This document shows positions 7,674-15,508 of a DNA stretch of 25,514 bases, piece after piece. Origin of the DNA: JALQTD01 sp964390365 (lineage in GTDB: Bacteria; Bacteroidota; Bacteroidia; Flavobacteriales_D; Sanyastnellaceae); assembly GCA_964390365.1 (NCBI GenBank), contig CAYMHW010000032.1:1-25514 (forward strand), in the 5' to 3' direction. Made by a program: the position numbers and the translations under genes. The notes under the pieces are model-generated. The model ran no database searches. It was not told where the DNA came from and worked only from the letters and a program-made list of their open reading frames with translations. Every line of letters starts with the position of its first letter. Position 1 is the stretch's first letter.

Positions 7674-8323
7674 AGGCGCATCTCGGGGACCTCGTCCGGA
7701 ACGACGAGCGGCCCCGCTGTGGCGGTTTGAATCTCCTCGACGGAAACGCCGGGCGCGCGCTCGACCAAGTGGAACGCGCCGTCGCGGATGTCGAGCACGG
7801 CGAGGTTCGTCACGACGCGTCGGACGCACGCCACGCCCGTCAGCGGCAGGGTGCATGCTGGGAGCAATTTGGACTCCCCGCGCTTGTTCGTGTGCATCAT
7901 CGCCACGATGATGTTCTCAGCACTCGCGACCAAGTCCATCGCGCCCCCCATGCCCTTGACCATCAGTCCCGGGATTTTCCAATTCGCGATGTCGCCGTTG
8001 GAACTGACTTCCATCGCGCCCAATACCGTCAACTGCACGTGGCGCCCGCGGATCATGGCGAACGAGGTGGCGGAGTCGAAATAGACCGCGCCCGGCATGG
8101 CCGTGATGGTCTGTTTGCCCGCGTTGATGAGGTCGGCATCTTCGGTGCCCTCTTCAGGGAACGGCCCCATGCCGAGGATGCCGTTTTCGGACTGGAACTC
8201 CACCTCCAAGCCTTCCGGAATGTAGTTCGCCACCAAGGTCGGAATGCCGATGCCCAAGTTCACGTACCAACCGCCTTGAACCTCTTGCGCAATGCGGCGT
8301 GCGATGTCATTTTTTGATAGCAT
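7670..8323 (-). CDS. scoB: 3-oxoacid CoA-transferase subunit B
   Basis: This 217-residue beta subunit carries the catalytic glutamate, E46 in EFQSENGILGMGP, which forms the glutamyl-CoA intermediate. The N-terminal LGIGIPTLVANY and the GGAMDLV and HTNKRGESK stretches are typical of SCOT/ScoB. Together with ScoA it moves CoA between succinyl-CoA and acetoacetate, so it serves use of ketone bodies, branched-chain amino acids or short-chain acids. The frame is open upstream into scoA, but the start at 8323 (MLSKNDIARRIAQE) fits the family and lies 4 nt after the scoA stop. AtoA-type specificity for other short-chain acyl groups cannot be excluded from sequence. The 3' end interlocks with sbcC. 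Confidence 0.93.
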   Translation of the reverse strand: MLSKNDIARRIAQEVQGGWYVNLGIGIPTLVANYIPEGLEVEFQSENGILGMGPFPEEGTEDADLINAGKQTITAMPGAVYFDSATSFAMIRGRHVQLTVLGAMEVSSNGDIANWKIPGLMVKGMGGAMDLVASAENIIVAMMHTNKRGESKLLPACTLPLTGVACVRRVVTNLAVLDIRDGAFHLVERAPGVSVEEIQTATAGPLVVPDEVPEMRL

Positions 8324-8327
8324 GGGA

Positions 8328-9035
8328 TCAAGCTTTTGCCGGACGAACCGTGCGTTGTTCAATGCGTTTTTCGAACCGATCGCCTTGGAAAATGCGCTGG
8401 ACAAAAATGCCCGGCGTGTGAATTTCATTGGGATCCAACTCCCCCGCGGGAACCAGTTCCTCCACTTCCGCGACCGTGATGCGACCGGCCATGGCCATCA
8501 TCGGATTGAAGTTGCGGGCCGTTGCCTTGTAGACCAAATTCCCCGCCGTATCCCCCTTCCACGCCTTCACGAAAGCGAAATCAGCCGTGAGCGCCGTTTC
8601 TAAAATGTGCGGCTTGCCATCGAACTCCCGCACCTCCTTGCCTTCCGCCACCTCGGTCCCGTAGCCGGCCGGCGTGAAAAAGGCCGGAATGCCCGCGCCG
8701 GCCGCCCGGCAACGCTCGGCGAGGGAGCCCTGGGGAATGAGGTCCACCTCGAGCTCTCCGGAGAGCATTTGGCGCTCGAACTCGTCGTTCTCCCCGACGT
8801 AGGAGGAAATCATCTTCCGGATTTGGCGCCCTTTCAGCAGCAAACCCAAACCGAAGTCATCCACCCCCGCGTTGTTCGAAATGCACACCAAATCCTTCAC
8901 CCCTCGGCGCTTCAGCTCCGCAATAGAATGCTCCGGAATGCCGCACAGCCCGAAGCCCCCGAGCATCAGGGTCATGCCGCTCTCAATCCCTTCGCAAGCC
9001 GCCTGAGCGTCCTTGACTGTCTTTGTTATCGCCAT
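8328..9035 (-). CDS. scoA: 3-oxoacid CoA-transferase subunit A
   Basis: This 235-residue alpha subunit shows the CoA-binding motif GGFGLCGIPE (about residues 27-36) and the family stretches CISNNAGVDDFGLG, SYVGENDEFERQ and GTEVAEGKE. It pairs with ScoB from the next gene. The frame extends 17 codons upstream, but that would run into the preceding cell-wall gene; MAITKTVKDAQAA at 9035 is the natural start. It lies 10 nt after the stop of the penicillin-binding protein gene, so the two functionally unrelated products probably share a transcript unless a promoter is hidden inside the upstream gene. Confidence 0.93.
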   Translation of the reverse strand: MAITKTVKDAQAACEGIESGMTLMLGGFGLCGIPEHSIAELKRRGVKDLVCISNNAGVDDFGLGLLLKGRQIRKMISSYVGENDEFERQMLSGELEVDLIPQGSLAERCRAAGAGIPAFFTPAGYGTEVAEGKEVREFDGKPHILETALTADFAFVKAWKGDTAGNLVYKATARNFNPMMAMAGRITVAEVEELVPAGELDPNEIHTPGIFVQRIFQGDRFEKRIEQRTVRPAKA

Positions 9036-9045
9036 TTCAATGTCA

Positions 9046-11526
9046 TTAATCGAATAATCCGTCTTCCGCTTCATTGGGATGGCCAAACGGCGTCCCCCGC
9101 AGCAACAAACTCTCTTCGCAATCCAGCGAATCCAACCCCAACTGCTCAGGCAGCACGAAGTCCGCTCTGCTCAATCCAATTCGCGGGTTCGCGAGCGCTT
9201 CCTTCATGTAATACCCGAAAATCGGCAAGGCCGTGTTGGCGCCTTGCCCGTACCGAATCGTGCTGAACCGCACCGCGGGATCTTGCGCCCCGACCCAAAC
9301 CCCCGTCACCAAGTCGGGCGTGAGGCCCATGAACCAGCCGTCGGTGTGCCCTTGCGTCGTGCCCGTTTTGCCTGCCAAGGGAATGGTCAGCCCGTCATAA
9401 CCCCGGGACTGCAAGTCCATGCGCAACCGAACTCCAGTGCCTTTGCGCTCCCCGGTTTCAATGCTGTACGCGCCATCCACCACGCCCTTCATCATCTCCA
9501 CCACGGTCGCCGCGGTCCGCGCATCGAGGCCTTGGTGAATCTCCGGTTCTGGGGTGTAGATGACGTTGCCGAATTTGTCCTCAATGCGAGCAATGTACGT
9601 GGGCCGCACGTAAACCCCGCCGTTGACAAGGGCCGCATTGGCGGATGTGATTTCCTTCAAGGTCATCTGGGCCGCGCCGAGGGCAATGGAAGGAACTTCA
9701 GGGATTTCCGACTCGATGCCCAGCGCATAGGCCAACTCCGCAACCCGATGCGCGCCGAAATCCTTGATGAGCTTCGCCGTCACGGTGTTCATGGAGTTGG
9801 CCAAAGCGTACTCCAACGTCACGATGTCCCCGTATTCGAAGTCCGAGTTATCGGGGCACCAGTCCGGCTGGCCATCGGGCATTTCGATGCAGATCTTCTG
9901 GTTGGGGATTTCAGTGCACCGGTTCATGCCGTAACGAAGGGCCGTCGCGTACACGAAGGGCTTGAAAATCGAGCCCACTTGGCGGCGGCTTTGGCTGACG
10001 TTGTCGTACTTGAAGTAGCGGTAATCGATGCCTCCCACCCACGCTTTGATGTGGCCGGTTTGGGGTTCGATGGACATCAAGCCGGCATGCAGGAAGTGCT
10101 TTCGGTGCTTGATCGAGTCCATCGGGGTCATCACCGTGTCAACCGGTCCGGCATGTGAGAACACCCGCATGGGCACCGGGGTCTCGAACGCTTGGTCGAT
10201 TTCCTTGTCCGTGGGCCGATGCCACGTGTGGCTGCAACCGCCTTTTTCGGCGTCGCAGTTCCACGTGTTTTGGTCCCCCTCAGAGCCTTTCGCAATGTAG
10301 AACCCCGGGCGTTTGCACTCGGGGCATAATTTTCCTGTAGCAACCAAATACCGTTCGCTTTCGCGCACCGCTTGTTGCAGGATGTTGTCGCGCGTTTGGC
10401 GGTCGATGCCTGAGAAGAACGGCCATTCCGAGGCAGAACGTCGGCGCAAATCCTTGTCGAGACTGGCCTGCAACTCCCCGGCAAGGTGGGCGTGGACCGC
10501 CTGTTCGGCAGCGCGCTGCAAGCGGCTGTCGATGGTGGTGAACACCTGGATGCCGTCGCGGTACACATCGTAGGGGGCACCATCGGCCTTTCGGATGAGG
10601 TATTCGCCCGAGGCGTCCTTTGCGGACAAAAGCCGTTTCAACTCGCCGCGCAATTCTTCTCGGAAGTAGGGCGCGATGCCCTCGTCGTGGCTGACGCGTT
10701 GGAAGTTCAACCCAAGGGGAAGGGCCGAAAGGGAGTCGTACTGGGCGTCGGTGAGGCGGTCGTATTTGACCATTTGGCTCAACACCACGTTGCGCCGATT
10801 CAACACCAGTTCCTCCCGGCGCATGGGGTTGTAAAGCGAACTGTTTTTCAACATCCCCACGAGCATGGCGGACTCTTGAACGTTCAATTCGTTGACGTCC
10901 TTGTCGAAGTAGATGTTGGCGGCGGACTTGATGCCCACGGCTTGGTTCAGGAAATCGTAACGGTTGAGGTAAAGCGCGATGATTTCGCCTTTCGTGTAAT
11001 GCCGTTCGAGCCGGGAAGCGATGATCCACTCCTTCGGTTTTTGCAACAGGGCGCGTTCGAGGAGGCTGGTTTGGTCGTACGATTCGGTGAACAGCAATTT
11101 GGCGAGCTGCTGGGTGATGGTGCTTCCCCCGCCACGCGACCCCATGAAGGCAATCGCTCGCGCCAAGCCGATGAAGTCCAGCCCACTGTGGGACTCAAAT
11201 CGGGCATCCTCCGTGCTGATCAAGGCCCCGACCAAATGGTCCGGCAACTCGTCGAATCGCGCGTCGGACCGGTTTTCAGCATAGTAACGCCCGATGATTC
11301 GGCCATCGGAAGAATACACCCGCGTGGCCAAATCCGTCTTCGGATTCGCCAACGTCTCCGTGTCGGGCAAATCCCCCAGCGAGGCCACCAGGACCAATCC
11401 CGACAAGCCCAGGAGCGGGCCCAATCCAATCAACCAAAGCCACCGCGCTTGCCTGCCAAATCGAGACCCTTTTGGTCCCTGGGCCCGCTTCGGTGCGGGT
11501 TTCTTCGTTTGTTGCTTCGCTGCCAT
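9046..11526 (-). CDS. Class A penicillin-binding protein (PBP1A-type) with a four-cysteine insertion
   Basis: This 826-residue bifunctional enzyme polymerises and cross-links peptidoglycan in the periplasm. A basic cytoplasmic tail is followed by one membrane anchor (about 29-50). The GT51 glycosyltransferase domain has catalytic E106 in STEDARFESHSG and the motif GGSTITQQLAK (133-143). The transpeptidase domain has SxxK at S519-K522 (GSIFKP), SxN at S578-N580 (SMN) and KTGT at K720. Between the domains is an unusual segment with CPEC (C401, C404) and CDAEKGGC (C424, C431), like a zinc ribbon. The start at 11526 (MAAKQQTKKPAPKR) was chosen over one 25 codons upstream, which lacks family support. 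It is divergent from rseP and is followed closely by scoA-scoB. Confidence 0.93.
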   Translation of the reverse strand: MAAKQQTKKPAPKRAQGPKGSRFGRQARWLWLIGLGPLLGLSGLVLVASLGDLPDTETLANPKTDLATRVYSSDGRIIGRYYAENRSDARFDELPDHLVGALISTEDARFESHSGLDFIGLARAIAFMGSRGGGSTITQQLAKLLFTESYDQTSLLERALLQKPKEWIIASRLERHYTKGEIIALYLNRYDFLNQAVGIKSAANIYFDKDVNELNVQESAMLVGMLKNSSLYNPMRREELVLNRRNVVLSQMVKYDRLTDAQYDSLSALPLGLNFQRVSHDEGIAPYFREELRGELKRLLSAKDASGEYLIRKADGAPYDVYRDGIQVFTTIDSRLQRAAEQAVHAHLAGELQASLDKDLRRRSASEWPFFSGIDRQTRDNILQQAVRESERYLVATGKLCPECKRPGFYIAKGSEGDQNTWNCDAEKGGCSHTWHRPTDKEIDQAFETPVPMRVFSHAGPVDTVMTPMDSIKHRKHFLHAGLMSIEPQTGHIKAWVGGIDYRYFKYDNVSQSRRQVGSIFKPFVYATALRYGMNRCTEIPNQKICIEMPDGQPDWCPDNSDFEYGDIVTLEYALANSMNTVTAKLIKDFGAHRVAELAYALGIESEIPEVPSIALGAAQMTLKEITSANAALVNGGVYVRPTYIARIEDKFGNVIYTPEPEIHQGLDARTAATVVEMMKGVVDGAYSIETGERKGTGVRLRMDLQSRGYDGLTIPLAGKTGTTQGHTDGWFMGLTPDLVTGVWVGAQDPAVRFSTIRYGQGANTALPIFGYYMKEALANPRIGLSRADFVLPEQLGLDSLDCEESLLLRGTPFGHPNEAEDGLFD

Positions 11527-11628
11527 TCCAAGTACAAGATTAGGCAAACCGCGCCAACCGCCACCGCTCGCCAGACGCAAAGGTCCGTTAAACGCGCGCA
11601 TCCTGACTCCTGCACGACCCGTTCGCCC

Positions 11629-11636
11629 TAAATTTG
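11629..11636 (+). promoter_or_regulatory. -7 element of the rseP promoter
   Basis: TAAATTTG matches the Bacteroidota -7 consensus TAnnTTTG exactly and lies 20 nt before the rseP ATG, giving a short leader. The -33 region has no clear TTG at 19-21 bp, so strength is uncertain. The whole 130-bp gap (11527-11656) between the divergent PBP and rseP genes shows no other clear element. Confidence 0.5.
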
Positions 11637-11656
11637 TCTTTCACCAACGCATTCCC

Positions 11657-12994
11657 ATGGTTGCCCTCATCAAAGCGGCTCAACTCCTCCTGAGCCTTTC
11701 CCTGCTCATTTTCTTGCACGAACTCGGGCACTACCTCGCCGCGCGCAAATTCAACACGCGCGTCGAGAAGTTCTACTTGTTCATGAATCCGTGGTTTTCG
11801 TTGTACAAAAAGCAAATCGGAGAGACCGAGTGGGGATTGGGTTGGCTGCCACTCGGCGGTTATGTGAAAATCTCCGGCATGATCGACGAGTCGATGGACA
11901 CGGAGCAAATGAAGCAACCCGTCCAGCCGTGGGAATTCCGCGCCAAGCCCGCTTGGCAGCGCCTCATCATCATGCTCGGCGGCATCATCGTTAACCTCAT
12001 CCTCGGATTCCTGATTTACGCCATGGTGCTGGGGGTTTGGGGTGAAACCGTGCTTCCGATGCAGAACATGCCATACGGCATCGAAATCAATGAGGAGATC
12101 GACCATTGGGGCCTCGAAAACGGTGACCAAATCCTGACCGTCAACGGGGAAGAAGCCCCCCACTTCGACCGCCTGCGCCAAACCCTTTTCTTCGAGTCCA
12201 TTGCTACGGTCGAGGTGTTGCGCAATGGCGAGCGGGTGGAATTGAACATGAAAGGGGATTTGGGGCAAGACATGATCGATCGCGGGGTGCGCCGGCCGTT
12301 CGTGCCCCGGCGTCCGTGCGTCGTGGCGGAAGTGGGGCCGAACACCCCAGCGGAAGCTGCTGGACTCCAAGTAGGCGACCGATTCGTAAGCTTGAACGGG
12401 CGGCCGACGCGGTTTTTTGACGAAGCCACTGCGACGTTGCGAGCCAACCCCTCTACGCCGTTTGTGCTGACGGTGGCGGATTCCACGGGGGCGACACGGG
12501 ATTTGGCGGTCATGACGGACTCCACTGGGGCACTGGGCTTCATCAGCGCTGGATTCAGCGCCTTCCCCGAAATCGCATTTGTGCAACGGGAATACAACGT
12601 GCTTGAAGCGTTGAGCAGCGGATTCATGACAGCCGTGAACACGTTTCGGGAATACGCGTTGTCGCTTCGGTTTTTGGTGTCGAAAACGGGCGTGACCCAA
12701 GTCGGGAGCTTGGTCACCTTCGGCAGCGTGTTCGACGCGGGCTGGGATTGGGAGGTGTTCTGGCGGAACACTGCATTTTTCTCGATCATCCTGGGCTTCA
12801 TGAACCTGCTGCCCATTCCCGCGCTCGACGGAGGCCACGTGATGTTCTTGTTGTACGAAATGATCGTGGGGAAGCCCGCTCCGCAGAAGTTTTTGGAAAT
12901 CGCCCAAACGGCGGGCGTCATTTTCTTGCTGCTGATCATGGCTTTGGCGCTTGGCAACGATGTGTTCCGAGTGATCACAGGCCAGTTCGGTTAA
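11657..12994 (+). CDS. rseP: Site-2 zinc metalloprotease RseP
   Basis: This 445-residue inner-membrane protease cuts transmembrane segments, classically anti-sigma factors during envelope stress, and removes leftover signal peptides. The zinc site is HELGH (H21, E22, H25) in the first helix. Two PDZ domains follow (about 138-200 and 222-292), as in E. coli RseP. The third metal ligand and the NxxPxPxLDGG motif lie at N383-D391-G393. Further helices are visible near 110-130, around 365-395 and at the C-terminus. The frame is open far upstream through the antisense of the neighbouring gene, but the start at 11657 (MVALIKAAQLLLSLSLL) matches the family and follows a -7 box. The antiporter gene starts 6 nt after the stop. 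Confidence 0.95.
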   Translation: MVALIKAAQLLLSLSLLIFLHELGHYLAARKFNTRVEKFYLFMNPWFSLYKKQIGETEWGLGWLPLGGYVKISGMIDESMDTEQMKQPVQPWEFRAKPAWQRLIIMLGGIIVNLILGFLIYAMVLGVWGETVLPMQNMPYGIEINEEIDHWGLENGDQILTVNGEEAPHFDRLRQTLFFESIATVEVLRNGERVELNMKGDLGQDMIDRGVRRPFVPRRPCVVAEVGPNTPAEAAGLQVGDRFVSLNGRPTRFFDEATATLRANPSTPFVLTVADSTGATRDLAVMTDSTGALGFISAGFSAFPEIAFVQREYNVLEALSSGFMTAVNTFREYALSLRFLVSKTGVTQVGSLVTFGSVFDAGWDWEVFWRNTAFFSIILGFMNLLPIPALDGGHVMFLLYEMIVGKPAPQKFLEIAQTAGVIFLLLIMALALGNDVFRVITGQFG

Positions 12995-13000
12995 CCCCCG

Positions 13001-14392
13001 ATGAACGTCACGGACATCAATGCGTACGGATTGGTGATTGGCGGTTCCCTCGTCATCATCCTCTCCTATTTCGCTAACCTCCTTGCCAAAAAGACGAACA
13101 TCCCCAGCGTATTGGTGCTCATCGGGATGGGCATCGCCATCCGCCAGGGCTTGAACGCCATCGGACTCACGGAAATTCCGTTCGAAGGGCTCGTGTTGGA
13201 ATTGCTCGGAACGGTGGGCTTGATCTTCATCGTCTTGGAAGCTGCGTTGGACCTCCAGTTGACCCGTGACAAACGTCCGCTCATCGTTAAAAGCGCTTCG
13301 CTGGCCCTGTTGGCCCTCATCGGAAGTTCGCTCGCCATCGCCTGGTTTTTGCAGGTCAGCATGGATTTTCCGTTCTATGAAGGGTTGGTCTACGGCATTC
13401 CGCTCTCCATCATGAGCAGCGCCATCATCATCCCGAGCGTCGGAGGCTTGCACCACGACCCGAAGGAGTTCATGGTCTATGAGAGCACGTTTTCTGACAT
13501 CTTCGGCATCATGGCGTTCTACCTGCTGCTGGGCAACTCCGAATCCGCCTCCGCACAGGAAGTGCTGTTCAGCATCGGCTCCAATTTGTTTTTGACTTTG
13601 GTCATCGCCATCCTCGTGAGCTACTTGCTGGTGTGGATCCTGCAAAAGATCACGAGTTCGGTGAAGCTGTTCCTGAGCATCGCGGTCCTGCTTCTGATTT
13701 ATTCCATCCAAAAACTGCTGCACCTCAGCCCGCTCATCCTCATCCTGATCTTCGGCCTGATGCTGAACAACCACCGCTTGTTCTTTCCGCAGTGGCGCAA
13801 CGCCCTGCGCGGGGGAAGGTTGAGTCGTTGGGCCAAAGGAAGCGAGGAAGGGCCCGGATGGCCCGCCAATTTGCTCGATGACAACCGAATGAGCACCTTG
13901 CACCACGATTACCACCTGCTCACGTTGGAGAGCGCTTTCGTGATCCGCACGTTCTTTTTTGTGCTGTTTGGCATGACGGTTTCGCTCGCCGCCCTCAGCG
14001 ATTTGCAGGTCATCATGGAAGGACTCATCATTTGCGTCATCCTGTTCGCCGCTCGGTTCCTGTTCCTGCTCATGTTCAAACGCGAGGCGATGTTTCCTTT
14101 GCTGTACATCGCTCCGCGGGGGTTGATTACGATTTTGCTCTTCTTCCAAATCCAAAGCTCGTACCCCGAATTCGTTCAGCCCGCCTTCGATCAAGGCATC
14201 TTGCTCGTGGTCATTCTCGTGACCAGCATCGTCATGACCGTGGCCTTGGTGCAACATGGATTGGGGGTCAAGGAAATTCCCCGGGAACCGGGCACGGCCG
14301 CATTGGAACTGAGCGATCATGAAGCGGAAGGAAAAAACAACCCGCCGGGCGATCGCCTGACCCAACCGCCCAGTTCCAACGCCAACAGCTGA
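13001..14392 (+). CDS. Cation:proton antiporter (CPA-type sodium/hydrogen exchanger)
   Basis: This 463-residue protein has about twelve predicted membrane helices and the fold-level pattern of CPA-type exchangers, which swap Na+ or K+ for H+. Likely transport-core features are the polar SSAIIIPSVGGL helix and the acidic ESTFSDIFGIM segment, followed by RTFFFVLFGM and APRGLITILLFF. I cannot assign the ion. There is no TrkA-type domain. It follows rseP by 6 nt and should share its transcript. The last 24 codons (SDHEAEGKNNPPGDR onward) are hydrophilic and are encoded antisense to the 3' end of dprA, which suggests a recently lengthened tail. Confidence 0.87.
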   Translation: MNVTDINAYGLVIGGSLVIILSYFANLLAKKTNIPSVLVLIGMGIAIRQGLNAIGLTEIPFEGLVLELLGTVGLIFIVLEAALDLQLTRDKRPLIVKSASLALLALIGSSLAIAWFLQVSMDFPFYEGLVYGIPLSIMSSAIIIPSVGGLHHDPKEFMVYESTFSDIFGIMAFYLLLGNSESASAQEVLFSIGSNLFLTLVIAILVSYLLVWILQKITSSVKLFLSIAVLLLIYSIQKLLHLSPLILILIFGLMLNNHRLFFPQWRNALRGGRLSRWAKGSEEGPGWPANLLDDNRMSTLHHDYHLLTLESAFVIRTFFFVLFGMTVSLAALSDLQVIMEGLIICVILFAARFLFLLMFKREAMFPLLYIAPRGLITILLFFQIQSSYPEFVQPAFDQGILLVVILVTSIVMTVALVQHGLGVKEIPREPGTAALELSDHEAEGKNNPPGDRLTQPPSSNANS

Positions 14393-15363
14393 CGTCGGAT
14401 TTGGGCGGTCGTCAAATCAACGACCTCGGCCACGTCTGAAACGCTGCACCCCCCACTGCCCTGCAGGGCCATCCAAACGGAAATCAAGCCTTCGGGAGGC
14501 CTTCGATGCGGAATGAACGGCGCCGGAACGGAAGCCGCTTTGACGATGTCCTCGACGCACCGAATGCACTTGGCGCCATCCTCGAGCCAAAACCGATTTC
14601 CCTCCCAATCGGGGCGGTCTTCCATCGGGTCGAGCACCAACAAGTCGCGGTTGTTCTCCAGGGCCAAGCGCGCCGTGATCATGCCCCCGCCATTGGCCGG
14701 ACTTTGCACCAACAACGTTGCCGATGCCATGCCGGCGACGATGCGGTTTCGGTGAGCGAAGTGCCACCGATCGACGTACGTGTCCACGGGGTATTCCGTG
14801 ACCCAGGCCCCGTTTTCCAACATCGCCTCCGCCGAATGCGCGTGGCCTTGGGGGTGCACCCGCTCCAAGCCATGACCCAAGCACGCCACCACAGCCCCCC
14901 CGGCATCGAGCGCGCCCCGCATCGCCGCGATGTCGATGCCGAGCGCCAACCCGCTGACCAGCGTCCCGCCCGCAGCTGCGATGTGCGCCCCCGCTCGGTA
15001 CGCCCAGCGCGCCGCGGCGTCGCTGCACCTGCGGGTGCCCACGACGGCAATGAGCGGACGCGACCAAGCGGAGGTTTGGCCTTTCACATGCAGCAAATTC
15101 GGCGCATCCATCAGCTCCATCAAGCCCGAGGGATACTTCGGGTCATTCCACGAAAGGATGTGCCCGCCCACCGCGTGCGTTCGATCCAAGACGTTCTGCC
15201 ACCGGTCCGCCAATTCCGTCATCGGAAACGGCAACGCCGCCGCATTCTGATGCAACAGCACTTCCGGAGGAACGCCGTTCTTCCCCGTCATCGCCCGATT
15301 CAGCCGCAATTGCCCCCACCCCTCGAGTTGAGACAACCCCCAAAACACCGCTCGCTCCTCCAT
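14317..15363 (-). CDS. dprA: DNA-processing protein DprA
   Basis: This 348-residue protein loads RecA onto incoming single-stranded DNA in natural transformation. An N-terminal helical region is followed by the DprA Rossmann domain (about 85-290): VVGTRRCSD, GGTLVSGLALGID, VTEYPVD and HFAHRNRIVAGMA. A C-terminal winged-helix domain (about 295-345, GGCSVSDVAEVVDLTTAQIR, then LELGGWV) matches the DprA-WH type. Where most DprA proteins have GIDxxAH, this one has GIDIAAM, so the usual histidine is a methionine. The 3' end overlaps the convergent antiporter gene by 76 nt, and the winged helix lies in the overlap. Upstream is an array of 20-24-bp repeats shared with ssb. Confidence 0.93.
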   Translation of the reverse strand: MEERAVFWGLSQLEGWGQLRLNRAMTGKNGVPPEVLLHQNAAALPFPMTELADRWQNVLDRTHAVGGHILSWNDPKYPSGLMELMDAPNLLHVKGQTSAWSRPLIAVVGTRRCSDAAARWAYRAGAHIAAAGGTLVSGLALGIDIAAMRGALDAGGAVVACLGHGLERVHPQGHAHSAEAMLENGAWVTEYPVDTYVDRWHFAHRNRIVAGMASATLLVQSPANGGGMITARLALENNRDLLVLDPMEDRPDWEGNRFWLEDGAKCIRCVEDIVKAASVPAPFIPHRRPPEGLISVWMALQGSGGCSVSDVAEVVDLTTAQIRRQLLALELGGWVRRSPGGLFFPSAS

Positions 15364-15395
15364 GCCTTTTCCTCATTTGTTCGCCACAAAAGTCC

Positions 15396-15470
15396 ATGCG
15401 TTCACCCCGCACTTCCGAATGCAATTCACGAACGTCGGTCGGGAATTCACGGGCGTCGACGGGCATTCAC
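15396..15470 (-). repeat. Direct-repeat array (21-bp family) upstream of dprA
   Basis: Read on the minus strand there are four units, each beginning GTGAA: 15451-15470 (20 bp), 15430-15450 (21 bp, GTGAATTCCCGACCGACG and TTC), 15406-15429 (24 bp) and a final partial GTGAACGCAT (15396-15405). Unit two matches the ssb unit at 1420-1440 in 17 of 21 bases and the final ten bases are identical to 1410-1419. The array sits 32 nt before the dprA start, in the 145-bp gap shared with the TonB receptor gene. Confidence 0.65.
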
Positions 15471-15508
15471 CGGACTTGTCGCATCTTGCATCCATTCAAT
15501 TCGCTGAC

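Noticed and set aside
11588..14365. A 925-codon open frame antisense to rseP and the antiporter gene.
   Set aside because: It is a shadow: its translation is an improbable mixture of His, Gln, Asp, Glu and Arg without domains, while both plus-strand genes have clear catalytic motifs and membrane segments. High GC at third codon positions keeps the antisense frame free of stops.
15387..15394. GACTTTTG (minus strand) as the -7 element of dprA.
   Set aside because: One mismatch at the important first T and no TTG at the right spacing; noted only because the repeat array begins just upstream of it.
15396..15470. The dprA-side repeat array considered as a small CRISPR array.
   Set aside because: Units are only 20-24 bp, follow each other without unique spacers, and no cas gene is nearby.
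15482..15489. CATCTTGC as a -7 element for the TonB receptor gene.
   Set aside because: Two mismatches to the consensus and no -33 partner; not reliable.
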